The notes under the pieces were generated by a model that was not told the DNA's origin, searched no databases, and saw only the letters and a list, made by a program, of their open reading frames with translations. Both the position numbers and the translations under genes were made by a program. Below are positions 7,017 to 16,208 of a DNA stretch of 53,164 bases, one piece after another (positions within the stretch are counted from its first letter, which is position 1; every line of letters begins with the position of its first letter). Location: NCBI GenBank assembly GCA_017428285.1, contig JAFRRE010000126.1:1-53164 (forward strand). The letters are read 5' to 3'. The stretch comes from Bacteroidales bacterium (GTDB lineage: Bacteria; Bacteroidota; Bacteroidia; Bacteroidales; F082).

Positions 7017-8831
7017 TCATCGCACCACAGAGATCTTCTTCGTGGCCATGCCGTTGGCAGTTTCTATTTTGATAAGGTAAAGCCCTGAGTCATGCTTGCC
7101 GAAATTGTATTCAAAGGTGTCGCCGCTGGCATTGCCTTCGAAAACGGTTTGGCCAAGCATGTTGCTGATGGTAATGTGCTTGAGGCCTTCGACTTCGATT
7201 TTTATTTGGCCATTGGTGGGGTTGGGATAAACCTGAGACATATCGTATGTCTGTTCGTTTATATCTGCAATACTTACTATGAGATTAATAGGGATAGCCA
7301 ATTCAAGATTCTCATGATCGTTTACTTCAATATGGAGCAAAGCATCGTATTCACCATAATCCAAACCGGTTGTATTAAATGTCAATCCATATGTCTTGTC
7401 ATCTCCAGGACATAAAATCTCTCCCCAAAGTTCGTAAGAATCCGTGACCCATCCTGTGGTTACTGGTTGTCCTTCGCAAATCAATCTAATGTTATGATTA
7501 CCATATTCTTGCCCTCCATAATAAACCGAATTGTAATTTAACGAAAACCACTCATCCCCATTGAGTCGAACCAGATCTCCTCTATGCTGAACAGCGGGGC
7601 CGGCATCCATTGAAATTGGATAACCACCTCCAACTTGTTGGAAACCAACCGTGGCAAGCAAAGAGAATCCCCTTAGTGGCACTGGATCGTCGAACTCAAC
7701 CGTCAGCCAGTTCCCACAATCATAACTAGAAACTTCCTTTTCCGCAATTAACTTTGTATCAAGTATAGTACCAAAACCAATAATTCTATATAGCTTAAAA
7801 GAAATCGGCCCCGACCCTCCTGTTGCGAATGAAGCTGGCACATAGTATTGCATTCCAGTTATTTTTCTGCCGACCATCATGCGCTCGGAAAGATCATAAT
7901 AGCGATACCTGATTCCTAATTCAATATAAGGATTGTTATTATAATGGCCATAAGAATAGTTAGGATCCGAATCATAATGCAATGTTACAGGATCACCACC
8001 ATCCTCACCAACGCCATAATCAATCCATGATACGCATCGCATCATCGCATTACCCTCATTCGCTAATTCACAATAATAAGAAGAATTATCTATTGTATCC
8101 GTCTTCAATACAGCATTTATTGTATTAGTTACAGTAGTGAGACTAGGCATGAAAGAACCTTCGATCTCTTCAAAAGTTATGTTGTCAATGAAAAAACCAT
8201 TTCTGTCTTCGTTTTGTGAGCTTGCCCATAAATCAAGTGCAGCTAATTCATGATTGGTGTTGAACGACTTGCCCAAACATACTATCTCATCATTAATTTT
8301 AAAACGCAAAATTGCATCATCAGCATAGTACTCAAGGCATACTCTAAACCATTCATCTAATGGAAAATCAAGATTAGAGTATGACATGCTTAGACCGTTA
8401 ATAAGGTTTCCATTATTCTCGCTATTAAACCAAACATTAATAAACGAAGAGCTGCTGCTTCCTGCGAACTCGTGAAGCAGGGAAAAAAAGGCTTCTTTTC
8501 CATCGGGAACGAGCATGTCGAAAGAAACTACGTAGATGCCTGTCATCTTGTTGCCGAGTTTCAGCACGACTTCATTGCCGCTGTCAATTTTCAACGCTTT
8601 GTCTCCTTGGCTATGTTCATTGGAAATAATAGCATCTTCAGCACTTCCGGGTACTTGATTCCATGTAGTCCAAGGCTCGCCAAGAGTCTCGGCAACTTTG
8701 TCGCCAATGTTACATTGCTCAAAATCATAATAAAGGTTTTGCGCAGCCATTTTTCCCAACCCCGCCGCGCTCAGCAGCAGGACAAGTAGGACTGTGTGCA
8801 ACACCTTTTTCATTTGTAAAAATCGCTTCAT
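7017..8831 (-). CDS. Secreted protein with lectin-like domain and T9SS type A sorting domain
   Basis: The 604-residue product has an N-terminal signal sequence ending near KMAAQ. Two in-frame ATGs (8831 and 8813) are possible; the next gene upstream has the same pair with the same spacing. Residues about 32-210 (LYYDFEQCNIGD ... FFIDNITFEE) look like a concanavalin/LamG-type beta sandwich. The middle (about 230-500) is beta-rich and unassigned. The last 80 residues begin VYPNPTNGQIKIEVEG and contain ISNMLGQTVFEG and GLYLIKIET, the T9SS type A domain that is cleaved on export. It follows the BspA-like gene by 19 bases, so the two form an operon. The ligand is unknown. Confidence 0.88.
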   Translation of the reverse strand: MKRFLQMKKVLHTVLLVLLLSAAGLGKMAAQNLYYDFEQCNIGDKVAETLGEPWTTWNQVPGSAEDAIISNEHSQGDKALKIDSGNEVVLKLGNKMTGIYVVSFDMLVPDGKEAFFSLLHEFAGSSSSSFINVWFNSENNGNLINGLSMSYSNLDFPLDEWFRVCLEYYADDAILRFKINDEIVCLGKSFNTNHELAALDLWASSQNEDRNGFFIDNITFEEIEGSFMPSLTTVTNTINAVLKTDTIDNSSYYCELANEGNAMMRCVSWIDYGVGEDGGDPVTLHYDSDPNYSYGHYNNNPYIELGIRYRYYDLSERMMVGRKITGMQYYVPASFATGGSGPISFKLYRIIGFGTILDTKLIAEKEVSSYDCGNWLTVEFDDPVPLRGFSLLATVGFQQVGGGYPISMDAGPAVQHRGDLVRLNGDEWFSLNYNSVYYGGQEYGNHNIRLICEGQPVTTGWVTDSYELWGEILCPGDDKTYGLTFNTTGLDYGEYDALLHIEVNDHENLELAIPINLIVSIADINEQTYDMSQVYPNPTNGQIKIEVEGLKHITISNMLGQTVFEGNASGDTFEYNFGKHDSGLYLIKIETANGMATKKISVVR

Positions 8832-8850
8832 GATATTGTGTTTAATTAGA

Positions 8851-10335
8851 TTACTTCATTATGATTATACGTTTTGTAGCCTCACCAATTGCGGTTTCAA
8901 TGCGGATGAGATAGATGCCCGTTTCGTGTTCGCTGAAATCGAAATTAAACTCATCACCACTGGCATTGCCTTCGAAAACGGTTTGGCCAAGCATGTTGCT
9001 GATGGTGATGTGTTTGATGTCTTCGGCCTCGATAGTTATATGGTTGGTGGTTGGATTTGGAAAGATTGAAACAGTGATGCCTTTTTGTGTGCTGATGCCT
9101 GTATTGTACCCTATATAATTTGTGAACTCGTTCCAACCAGAAGCGTTTTGGTATGCCTCAATAGAGCCGCTTGGCACGTAGACGGGAATGTCTTTGGGAA
9201 CAAGTGAAAAAACACTAATACCTAGAACAGGTGGATCATCTGTCATGACGGTCATAGAACTCAGATTCTCGCAATCATCAAATGCGAAGTCTCCGATGGA
9301 ATTCACAGAATTCGGGATGACTATAGAGGTTAGATCGTTGCAAAAACGAAACGCGTGGCCACCAATAGAGGTTATAGAATTTGGGATGATAGTATTTTTG
9401 CAACCGGTGACTAATTCGTTGTTATTGGTTTTGATGATGGCGTTGCAACCTTCACGTGAATCAAACACCGTGTTTTCTATATCTACTTTGATTTGCACCA
9501 TGCTACTACAACTTGTAAATGGATTTGTTCCCATGTATGTCACTGAATTCGGAATGGTTATCGAGGTCAAGCCCCTGCAACCATAAAATGCATAGGTTCC
9601 GATGGAATTCACTGAATTTGGAATAACTATTGAGGACAACCCCGTGCAGTAAAGAAACGCCCAGACTCCGATTGAAGTTACGGAATTAGGGATTGCAGTA
9701 CTCTTGCAGCCTGTAATCAATTCATTTGTGTTACTTTTGATGATGGCGTTGCAGTCTTCACGAGAGTCATATACCATATTCCCTATATCCACAATGATTT
9801 GCTCTATACCACTACAACCACCAAATGGATTTCTTCCTATGTAAGTCACCGAATTGGGTATGAATATTGAGGTCAAACCGATGCAAGAATTAAACGCATC
9901 ATCTTCGATGGAAGTCGTTGAATTCGGTATGGCTATCGAGGTCAGTCCACCGCAATCCCAAAAAGCAGAGAGACCAATGGAATTCACGGAATTTGGTATG
10001 ACCACCGAAGTCAGGCCTGTGCAATCATAAAACGCATAGCTCCCGATAGAGGTTACGGAATATAGGGCTCCATTATGTTGAACATTTACTGGAAATACAA
10101 CACCACCAGAAGGTTTAGAGAATCCTGACCAACTTTCGGTTCCAATTGTTCCTGGGCATGTCAATTCCACATAATGGTTGTTCGCATCAATAATGTTGTA
10201 GTACAAGGTCTGTCCTGTCTCACAAACCGCGCTGAAATCATATGCTGCATACATTTTCGTTGTTCCAACCGCACCCAGCAGTAGGACAAGCACGGCTGTA
10301 CGCAACACCCTTTTCATTTGTAAAGTTTTTTGCAT
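8851..10335 (-). CDS. BspA-like leucine-rich-repeat surface protein with T9SS sorting domain
   Basis: The 494-residue product has a signal peptide (to about MYAAYDF), then repeats of the LRR_5/BspA type. Each has the form SVTSIGxxAFxxCxGLTSIxIPN, with about eight copies between residues 75 and 385, plus two longer insertions holding an ELxTGCKxT segment. Such repeats mediate binding to host or bacterial surfaces in Tannerella and Treponema relatives. The C-terminus (SIFPNPTTNHITIEAEDIKHITISNMLGQ and its end IYLIRIET, quoted in parts) is a T9SS type A domain. Its DNA shares a 47-base identical block with the neighbouring gene. It is upstream in an operon with the 7017-8831 gene. Confidence 0.92.
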   Translation of the reverse strand: MQKTLQMKRVLRTAVLVLLLGAVGTTKMYAAYDFSAVCETGQTLYYNIIDANNHYVELTCPGTIGTESWSGFSKPSGGVVFPVNVQHNGALYSVTSIGSYAFYDCTGLTSVVIPNSVNSIGLSAFWDCGGLTSIAIPNSTTSIEDDAFNSCIGLTSIFIPNSVTYIGRNPFGGCSGIEQIIVDIGNMVYDSREDCNAIIKSNTNELITGCKSTAIPNSVTSIGVWAFLYCTGLSSIVIPNSVNSIGTYAFYGCRGLTSITIPNSVTYMGTNPFTSCSSMVQIKVDIENTVFDSREGCNAIIKTNNNELVTGCKNTIIPNSITSIGGHAFRFCNDLTSIVIPNSVNSIGDFAFDDCENLSSMTVMTDDPPVLGISVFSLVPKDIPVYVPSGSIEAYQNASGWNEFTNYIGYNTGISTQKGITVSIFPNPTTNHITIEAEDIKHITISNMLGQTVFEGNASGDEFNFDFSEHETGIYLIRIETAIGEATKRIIIMK

Positions 10336-10425
10336 AATATTGTGGTTTTTATTTGTTTAGCGCAAATAATGAAAGAACTGAGTTTTGAAGCAAAACTCAC
10401 AAAAATCGTGCCTAATCAATTGCTT

Positions 10426-11157
10426 CTATATCTTGAATTTTATTTCTTTAATGTCAAAACAATACGGTTCATTTGCCTCATTTACCAGCATCAGCCGCCC
10501 AAACGGGTCTATACCCGTCATAAACAGCCGCAAAACCTTTCCGCCAACTTCATAATCCGCCCAAGTGCGGTAACGGAATAACCTTTTCAAATAGTCCTGT
10601 TCAATAGTTGCCGGGTCGGCTTTCAGTTGTTCCACCTTTATTATAATATGCTCTGCTAGTTGCTCCAAAAGCGGTTGCAAAGCATATTCCTTTCCCGTAA
10701 TCAATTTCAGCGAAATTGGATGCGTCGGCCAATCTTGAAATTGCATTTGGTTGACATTGAGTCCAATACCTATGATGGAAATATCCATCATGTTGGCCTT
10801 TATCGTGCTGTTGATGAGAATACCGGCTAGTTTGCGGTTTCCGTAATAGATGTCGTTAGGCCATTTGATGCTGAGTTTCTCGACTGGTAACAATTTGTCT
10901 AACACCTCGACAATGCCCAATGGCACTGCCTCGGAAAGCAGAAACTGCTTTTCGGCAGGCAAAAAACTCACATCTAAGGCTAAAGAGAAAGTGAGGTTCT
11001 TTCCAACCTCACTTTCCCAGCTGTTGCTACCCATGCCTTTGCCTGCGGTCTGCTCATCGGCACTGACCACCCAGTTGCGGATGTCGCACTCCGACTGCAA
11101 GCGTTGCAGGTAGGCATTGGTGGAGTCAATCTGCTCTAAATGGATGTATTTGAGCAT
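10426..11157 (-). CDS. birA: Biotin--[acetyl-CoA-carboxylase] ligase (BirA, catalytic form)
   Basis: The 243-residue product attaches biotin to carrier lysines through biotinyl-AMP. The substrate-binding motif reads ADEQTAGKGMGSNSW (usual GRGRRGRxW is degenerate here), and the KWPND site and KLAGIL motif are intact near residues 99-115. There is no N-terminal helix-turn-helix, so it is a monofunctional ligase, not the BirA repressor. The start codon is ATG at 11155-11157, which shares its A with the TGA of the upstream gene (TGATG); a GTG three bases earlier is also open. Translation is therefore probably coupled to the T9SS gene. No biotin operator is seen. Confidence 0.95.
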   Translation of the reverse strand: MLKYIHLEQIDSTNAYLQRLQSECDIRNWVVSADEQTAGKGMGSNSWESEVGKNLTFSLALDVSFLPAEKQFLLSEAVPLGIVEVLDKLLPVEKLSIKWPNDIYYGNRKLAGILINSTIKANMMDISIIGIGLNVNQMQFQDWPTHPISLKLITGKEYALQPLLEQLAEHIIIKVEQLKADPATIEQDYLKRLFRYRTWADYEVGGKVLRLFMTGIDPFGRLMLVNEANEPYCFDIKEIKFKI

Positions 11158-12785
11158 CACTTCACCACAACTCTCTGTGTCTCGTTGCCGACTTTGACGG
11201 CATAAATACCCGCGCCGAAACGCTTCATGTCAATTTGCATCTCGCCGTTGCAACAACCTTCGAAGACATGTTGGCCGACCATGTTAAATATGGTGACGGT
11301 TTGTTCGCCTTCGCTGATGATGTTGACCAGGCCTGAAGTAGGATTGGGGTAGATGTTAGTGCTTTGGCTGAGATTCTCTTCCACATCAGCGGTTACCTCG
11401 TATGAGAACTCGGTGCTCTCGCTATAGGCGAAGCGGCTACCCGAGAACATGGTTGATGATCCAGCTCTTAGACCATAGACAGAAGAGCCTGTCAATCCGT
11501 CGCCGCCAGCGTCGTAGATAGTAAAGTCGTAACATCCGTCGGCAGTAATGACAATAGTGTCAACATACATGGTGTTGGGCTCTGCGTAAGGGCCGCCTTC
11601 TTGAATCACCTCACCAGTCGAGAGTTTGGTGACCTTCCATGTGGTTTCCTGCGGGTTGTTGTCGGTGCGGATGTTGACTTTGATAATCTTACCAACTGCT
11701 TGGTAGGCTTGTTGGAAGGAGAAGGAGGCTACGTCATCTTCGGGGGCTTCGTCTTGCCCGTTGTTGACGCTTTTTATCTTCACCTCTAGCGTGTTTTCTT
11801 CTTCGACTGGGAATTCCACTTCGCCCAATTCTATGGTTTCGGAACCGAAGGTAGACAAGTTGCCTGTCCAGCCGATGGTCTTCAGGGTCTCTCCGTTGAC
11901 AAGCACTTCCAACTCGGCTGAGGTCATGGCGTTGCTACCGTAGTTGGTCAGCAAAACCTGTGGCTCGGCAATACCGCTGCAGTTCATCTTTTTGACATCT
12001 GTGATGTCGCTCACGGCAGCCTCGTTGGCATAGAAAGGATCAGGGCTAAGGCTCGATTTGCAGGCTTGATACACTTCCTTCGTGTTTGAGTTTTGCACCC
12101 ATGCGATGGCATCCAGTTGATTCATGTTGTAGATGTTGGCCAATTTCCATGTGAAAGTGTAGGCAAAGTAACCATTGGCTTCCAAACTGCCAAGGGATTG
12201 TCCGGCTGAGCTGGGCAGGAGCTTCTTCATCACGTCGTAGAAGTCTTTTTCGCCATTGGGGCCGGGGGCAGAAGTGAAATGTATCTCTTTCTCGATAACC
12301 CCAACGTAAAGCTTTAAGCTACCTGCGATGTCGGTTGAGGCACGGCCCATCACATGAACGGTGATGGCATCCTGCGCCTCGTTCAATTCCCATGAAAGGC
12401 GCAACTCCATAGGTGATTCGATGACAGAAAGCTGATCGATGATACTTTGGGTGATGCTGCCAGAATTGCCTGAAAAACGGTTGCCGTCGACGACAACGTG
12501 AGGCACACTATTGACACTATAATAACTGACGCGGGAACCATTGTCGCCCGTGTTGTGTAGATACATCGGGTCGGCACCCGATGGCCAGCTTACATGGTAT
12601 TTGATGGCCACCACCTTGTCGCGATTGTTAGCGATAAGGGCATCCATGCCAGGATTGTACATTGCACATGGGCCACAGCCAGTGTTGGTGAAGCTTTCAA
12701 GTAGTAACATCCGCTCGTTTTGAGCATTGGTTTTCAGGGAAACCAGCATCATAAGCGATGCCAAAAAGACAGTAAACCTTTTCAT
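11157..12785 (-). CDS. Secreted thioredoxin-like (Omp28-related) protein with T9SS sorting domain
   Basis: The 542-residue product starts at the ATG 12783-12785 (signal peptide MKRFTVFLASLMMLVSLKTNAQ); a longer frame would run through the promoter. The first domain has the thioredoxin-like sequence LLLESFTNTGCGPCAMYNPG, with a CxxC near residues 36-39, and SVPHVVVDG a little later, like the Omp28-related outer-membrane family. A beta-rich middle region with a DxxDGLTG-type segment follows. It ends with a T9SS domain (IYPNPTSGLVNIIS, IFNMVGQHVFEG). A role in disulfide chemistry at the cell surface is inferred from CGPC only. It is divergent from the 12924 gene and overlaps birA. Confidence 0.9.
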   Translation of the reverse strand: MKRFTVFLASLMMLVSLKTNAQNERMLLLESFTNTGCGPCAMYNPGMDALIANNRDKVVAIKYHVSWPSGADPMYLHNTGDNGSRVSYYSVNSVPHVVVDGNRFSGNSGSITQSIIDQLSVIESPMELRLSWELNEAQDAITVHVMGRASTDIAGSLKLYVGVIEKEIHFTSAPGPNGEKDFYDVMKKLLPSSAGQSLGSLEANGYFAYTFTWKLANIYNMNQLDAIAWVQNSNTKEVYQACKSSLSPDPFYANEAAVSDITDVKKMNCSGIAEPQVLLTNYGSNAMTSAELEVLVNGETLKTIGWTGNLSTFGSETIELGEVEFPVEEENTLEVKIKSVNNGQDEAPEDDVASFSFQQAYQAVGKIIKVNIRTDNNPQETTWKVTKLSTGEVIQEGGPYAEPNTMYVDTIVITADGCYDFTIYDAGGDGLTGSSVYGLRAGSSTMFSGSRFAYSESTEFSYEVTADVEENLSQSTNIYPNPTSGLVNIISEGEQTVTIFNMVGQHVFEGCCNGEMQIDMKRFGAGIYAVKVGNETQRVVVK

Positions 12786-12813
12786 TAGCGTGATTTTTTG
12801 ATGTTTTTCAGCA

Positions 12814-12843
12814 CAAAAGTAGATATTTTTCAAAAAATGGCAA
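12814..12843 (-). promoter_or_regulatory. Promoter of the Omp28-like T9SS gene
   Basis: Minus-strand TTG (12841-12843), 19-base spacer and TACTTTTG (12814-12821), 28 bases before the start codon. It faces the divergent promoter at 12852. Confidence 0.75.
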
Positions 12844-12851
12844 TGTTTTTG

Positions 12852-12882
12852 TTGTGTAATCAGGAAAAAATATGCATTTTTG
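12852..12882 (+). promoter_or_regulatory. Promoter of the 12924 gene
   Basis: TTG (12852-12854), 20-base spacer and CATTTTTG (12875-12882), one base off the TAnnTTTG consensus. Confidence 0.55.
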
Positions 12883-12923
12883 CAAGTTGAAATTAATAGG
12901 GATAATATCAAAAAGATAATACT

Positions 12924-13658
12924 ATGATTAAAAGGTCTATTTTTACTTTAATGTTTTTAGCTGTAATGGGTTGGGTTTCAGCTCAATCGTTGCAGTTTGA
13001 ATGGGATGGTCACGTCTATGAAGAGGGCGAGACTGTCGAATGCACCAACGATGAATACGGCTATGGAGAGCTCATCCAACACATGCAGATTAGGAATCTC
13101 ACTTCGGGCGACTTGAATGTCCTTGTCGAAAAGGAAGTCGTTGAGTCCCTTGAGGGCACCACGGACCTCTTTTGCTGGGGTCAATGCTTTGGTCCCAATG
13201 TCTTTGTCAGCCCTAATCCTGTATTGGTGCCTTCCAATAGCGTCACTGATAACGCAGCTCTGTCTTTTCACGTACTATTTGATGAGACGGTGTATGGTAA
13301 AGTGAAGATGAAATATTCTGCCTATGAAGAGAATCATCCAAATGATCGTGTCACCATCAATGTTGTTTTCACCAGGTCGGGCGTGGGTGTGCAAGAGACC
13401 GCTGCCGTGCATTTTGGTCAAGCTTATCCCAATCCGGCTTCCTCAGTTGTGAATTTTGACTACAACATCAACGCTAGCGACAGAGCTTCCGTGTCGGTCT
13501 ATAATCTGCTTGGCCAAGAAGTGAAGAGCCAACAGGTGAACGGCTTGCAAGGACGTCTCTCCGTCTCGGTGGCCGACCTCAACGAAGGTATCTATTTCTG
13601 CAAACTATTTGTGAACGGTTGCGCGGTGACGACAGAAAAGTTTGTCGTGAAGAAGTGA
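12924..13658 (+). CDS. Secreted protein with T9SS type A sorting domain
   Basis: The 244-residue product has a signal peptide (MIKRSIFTLMFLAVMGWVSAQ). Residues about 25-150 form an unassigned beta domain with three cysteines (near C41, C65 and C69 in ECTNDE and FCWGQCFG). The last 75 residues, starting at AYPNPASSVVNFDYN with VSVYNLLGQEV and GIYFCKLFV, are a T9SS sorting domain. The small size suggests a single surface domain. It is divergent from the Omp28-like gene and is followed by a terminator, so it is monocistronic. Confidence 0.88.
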   Translation: MIKRSIFTLMFLAVMGWVSAQSLQFEWDGHVYEEGETVECTNDEYGYGELIQHMQIRNLTSGDLNVLVEKEVVESLEGTTDLFCWGQCFGPNVFVSPNPVLVPSNSVTDNAALSFHVLFDETVYGKVKMKYSAYEENHPNDRVTINVVFTRSGVGVQETAAVHFGQAYPNPASSVVNFDYNINASDRASVSVYNLLGQEVKSQQVNGLQGRLSVSVADLNEGIYFCKLFVNGCAVTTEKFVVKK

Positions 13659-13680
13659 AGCCTTCTATGAATTGAAACTA

Positions 13681-13714
13681 AAAAGGGTGGTGTTTGCTGA
13701 CGCCGCCCTTTTTT
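13681..13714 (+). terminator. Rho-independent terminator
   Basis: AAAGGGTGGTG (13682-13692) pairs with CGCCGCCCTTT (13701-13711), allowing two G-T pairs, followed by six T in total. Confidence 0.8.
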
Positions 13715-13848
13715 GGCTTTAAAAAGCCTATATCCCATTTGAATTGGATTTTTTAGCGATTTTTTCAGTTTTTTAATCGATGTTTCAAATAATTTTATTT
13801 ACTTTGCAAATTGTTTAATTAGCTTTCTTGCAAATAATCTATATTACT

Positions 13849-16194
13849 ATGACTAACCACTGTCTTAAGAGTTTGATTCTCACAGCACTATTTGTTTTTA
13901 CAGGTTTCATGGCCTTTGGTCAAGAAGACAACAGCATTAAGGGTTTTGTCTATGAAGAGTCTACCGGCGAGCCCATGATGTTCACCAATGTTTATTTGAA
14001 GGGCACGACCTTTGGTGGCTCAACCAACGAAAACGGCTATTTCAACATTAACCGTATTCCTGACGGACGCTATACCTTATTAATCACAAGCGTGGGCTAC
14101 GATACTATCCGAGAGACGTTCAACCTGTCGAAAGGTCAGAGCATCAACCGTAAGTATTATATGAAGGAAACCAGCCAGAAATTGGAAACGGTCACCATCA
14201 CCGCCGATAAAATTGAGGCTCGCACGGAGACAAAGACCTCGGTCATCACCGTCACACCTAAGACTATCACAAAGATTCCGAGCATAGGTGGTCAGGCCGA
14301 CTTCGCCCAATACCTGCAAGTGGTGCCGGGTGTCATCTTCACTGGCGACCAAGGTGGACAGCTTTATATCCGTGGTGGCTCACCCATCCAAAACAAGGTG
14401 CTGCTTGATGGCATGGTGGTCTACAATCCTTTCCACTCCATCGGTTTGTTCTCAGTGTTTGATACCGACATCATCCGCAACGCCGATGTTTATACAGGTG
14501 GCTTCGGTGCTGAATACAGTGGACGTATTTCCTCCATCATGGATATCTCAACTCGCGATGGCAACAAGAAACGCATTTCGGGTAAGTTAGGAGCCAACTG
14601 CTTTGGTGCCAAGGTGATGATTGAAGGCCCGCTGAAGAAAGCCAAGACTCCTGATGATGCCACGATTTCTTTCATCCTTTCGGCAAAAAACTCTTATCTT
14701 GAACAGTCCAGTAAGTACCTCTATCCCTATGCATCTGAGACGGGGCTTCCTTTCAACTACCAAGACTTTTATGGCAAGGTTTCGCTCAATGCACCTAACG
14801 GTAGTAAAATCAACTTGTTTGGTTTCTCGTTTAACGACCAAGTGAACAACTATATGTCACTCTCTGATTTTGGATGGGATTCTTATGGCGCAGGCGCCAA
14901 TTTCCTCGTCATCCCAGGCAAGGCTCCCGTGATGATTGAAGGTACGGTCGCCTATTCAAGCTATACTTCTCGTATGGTTGAAGCGGATAGCCCCGACCGT
15001 TACAGCAATATCAACGGCTTCAACATGGGCTTCGACTTCAGCCAGTTCATGGGTAAAAATACCTTGAAATATGGTATTGAAATGTTGGGTTATACCACGG
15101 ATTATCAGACTTATAGTGTTTATGGACACAATAGGATTGGAGCAAAGTTGAACTCCACTGAGATTGGTGCCTACGCGAAATACAAGGCTGTGTTGGGCAA
15201 GTTCTTGCTGGAACCGAGCTTCCGCGTGCAATTCTATGCTTCTCTGTCTGAACTGTCGCCAGAGCCGCGTCTCGCCTTGAAGTATAATGCCACCGACCGT
15301 CTGCGCTTGAAGGCTGCAGCAGGTATGTATTCGCAGAATTTCGTGGCGGCCACTAGCGACCGCGATGTGGTTAACCTGTTCTACGGCTTCCTTTCAGGTA
15401 TCGACAATCTGCCTGAGACCTACAACGGAGAAGGAATCAAAACCAACCTGCAAAAAGCCAACCACTTCATCTTGGGTGGTGAGTTCGACCTGTCACGTAA
15501 TGCCACACTGAATATCGAAGGCTATTGGAAGGACTTCGTGCAGTTGACCAACATCAACCGTAACAAGCTCTATCCTGACTCGCCTGAAAACTCCCAGATT
15601 CCTGACCTGCTGAAGAAGGACTTCACCAAGGAAACGGGTGATGCATACGGTTTCGATGTGTCCCTGAAATATGAGGATCAGCATTGGTATCTTTGGGCAG
15701 TTTATGCTCTGGGCTTTGTGACAAGGGAATACGAAAAAGCCGTGGAAAACGGAGTTGAGTTGCTGCAATATGCTCCGCACTTCGACCGTCGTCATAACAT
15801 CAACGTCATCTTGACTTATACCGCAGGCTCTAAGCGTCAGTGGGAGTTCAGCGGCCGTTGGAACTTCGGTACAGGTTTCCCGTTCACGCAAGTGCAAGGC
15901 TTCTACGAGTACTATTCCTTCCAGGATGGCATCAACTTTGACTATACTACAACCAACGGCGAACTTGGCGTGCTTTATGGTGACCTCAACGCTGGCCGTC
16001 TGCCTACCTACCATCGTTTCGACCTTGATGTGAAGCGCAAGTTCTATTTCACGGAGAACATTATGCTTGAAGCCGACCTTAGCGTGACCAACGTCTACAA
16101 CCGTAACAATGTGTTCTACGTCAATCTGGTGACAAGCGACATAGCGCGCCAGTTGCCCATCCTCCCGACCTTCGGTTTGACGTTCTCCTTCTGA
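13849..16194 (+). CDS. TonB-dependent outer-membrane receptor
   Basis: The 781-residue product starts at ATG 13849 (signal peptide MTNHCLKSLILTALFVFTGFM to about FGQ, given in part); an upstream TTG is unlikely. A CarboxypepD_reg-like domain follows (residues about 28-110, GFVYEESTGEPMMFTNVYLKG). The plug domain (about 125-240) contains the motif QLYIRGGSPIQNKVLLDGM and GGFGAEYSGRISSIMDI. A 22-strand barrel ends in LTFSF with a terminal phenylalanine. No SusD-like partner is adjacent, so it is not a Sus glycan pair. The oligopeptidase gene begins 14 bases after its stop, which hints at peptide uptake followed by cytoplasmic cleavage; the substrate is not known. Confidence 0.93.
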   Translation: MTNHCLKSLILTALFVFTGFMAFGQEDNSIKGFVYEESTGEPMMFTNVYLKGTTFGGSTNENGYFNINRIPDGRYTLLITSVGYDTIRETFNLSKGQSINRKYYMKETSQKLETVTITADKIEARTETKTSVITVTPKTITKIPSIGGQADFAQYLQVVPGVIFTGDQGGQLYIRGGSPIQNKVLLDGMVVYNPFHSIGLFSVFDTDIIRNADVYTGGFGAEYSGRISSIMDISTRDGNKKRISGKLGANCFGAKVMIEGPLKKAKTPDDATISFILSAKNSYLEQSSKYLYPYASETGLPFNYQDFYGKVSLNAPNGSKINLFGFSFNDQVNNYMSLSDFGWDSYGAGANFLVIPGKAPVMIEGTVAYSSYTSRMVEADSPDRYSNINGFNMGFDFSQFMGKNTLKYGIEMLGYTTDYQTYSVYGHNRIGAKLNSTEIGAYAKYKAVLGKFLLEPSFRVQFYASLSELSPEPRLALKYNATDRLRLKAAAGMYSQNFVAATSDRDVVNLFYGFLSGIDNLPETYNGEGIKTNLQKANHFILGGEFDLSRNATLNIEGYWKDFVQLTNINRNKLYPDSPENSQIPDLLKKDFTKETGDAYGFDVSLKYEDQHWYLWAVYALGFVTREYEKAVENGVELLQYAPHFDRRHNINVILTYTAGSKRQWEFSGRWNFGTGFPFTQVQGFYEYYSFQDGINFDYTTTNGELGVLYGDLNAGRLPTYHRFDLDVKRKFYFTENIMLEADLSVTNVYNRNNVFYVNLVTSDIARQLPILPTFGLTFSF

Positions 16195-16208
16195 TGCGTA
16201 ATTAAGCA

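Noticed and set aside
9400..9800. Near-repeats in DNA as mobile repeats
   Set aside because: They are the encoded leucine-rich repeats of the BspA-like protein.
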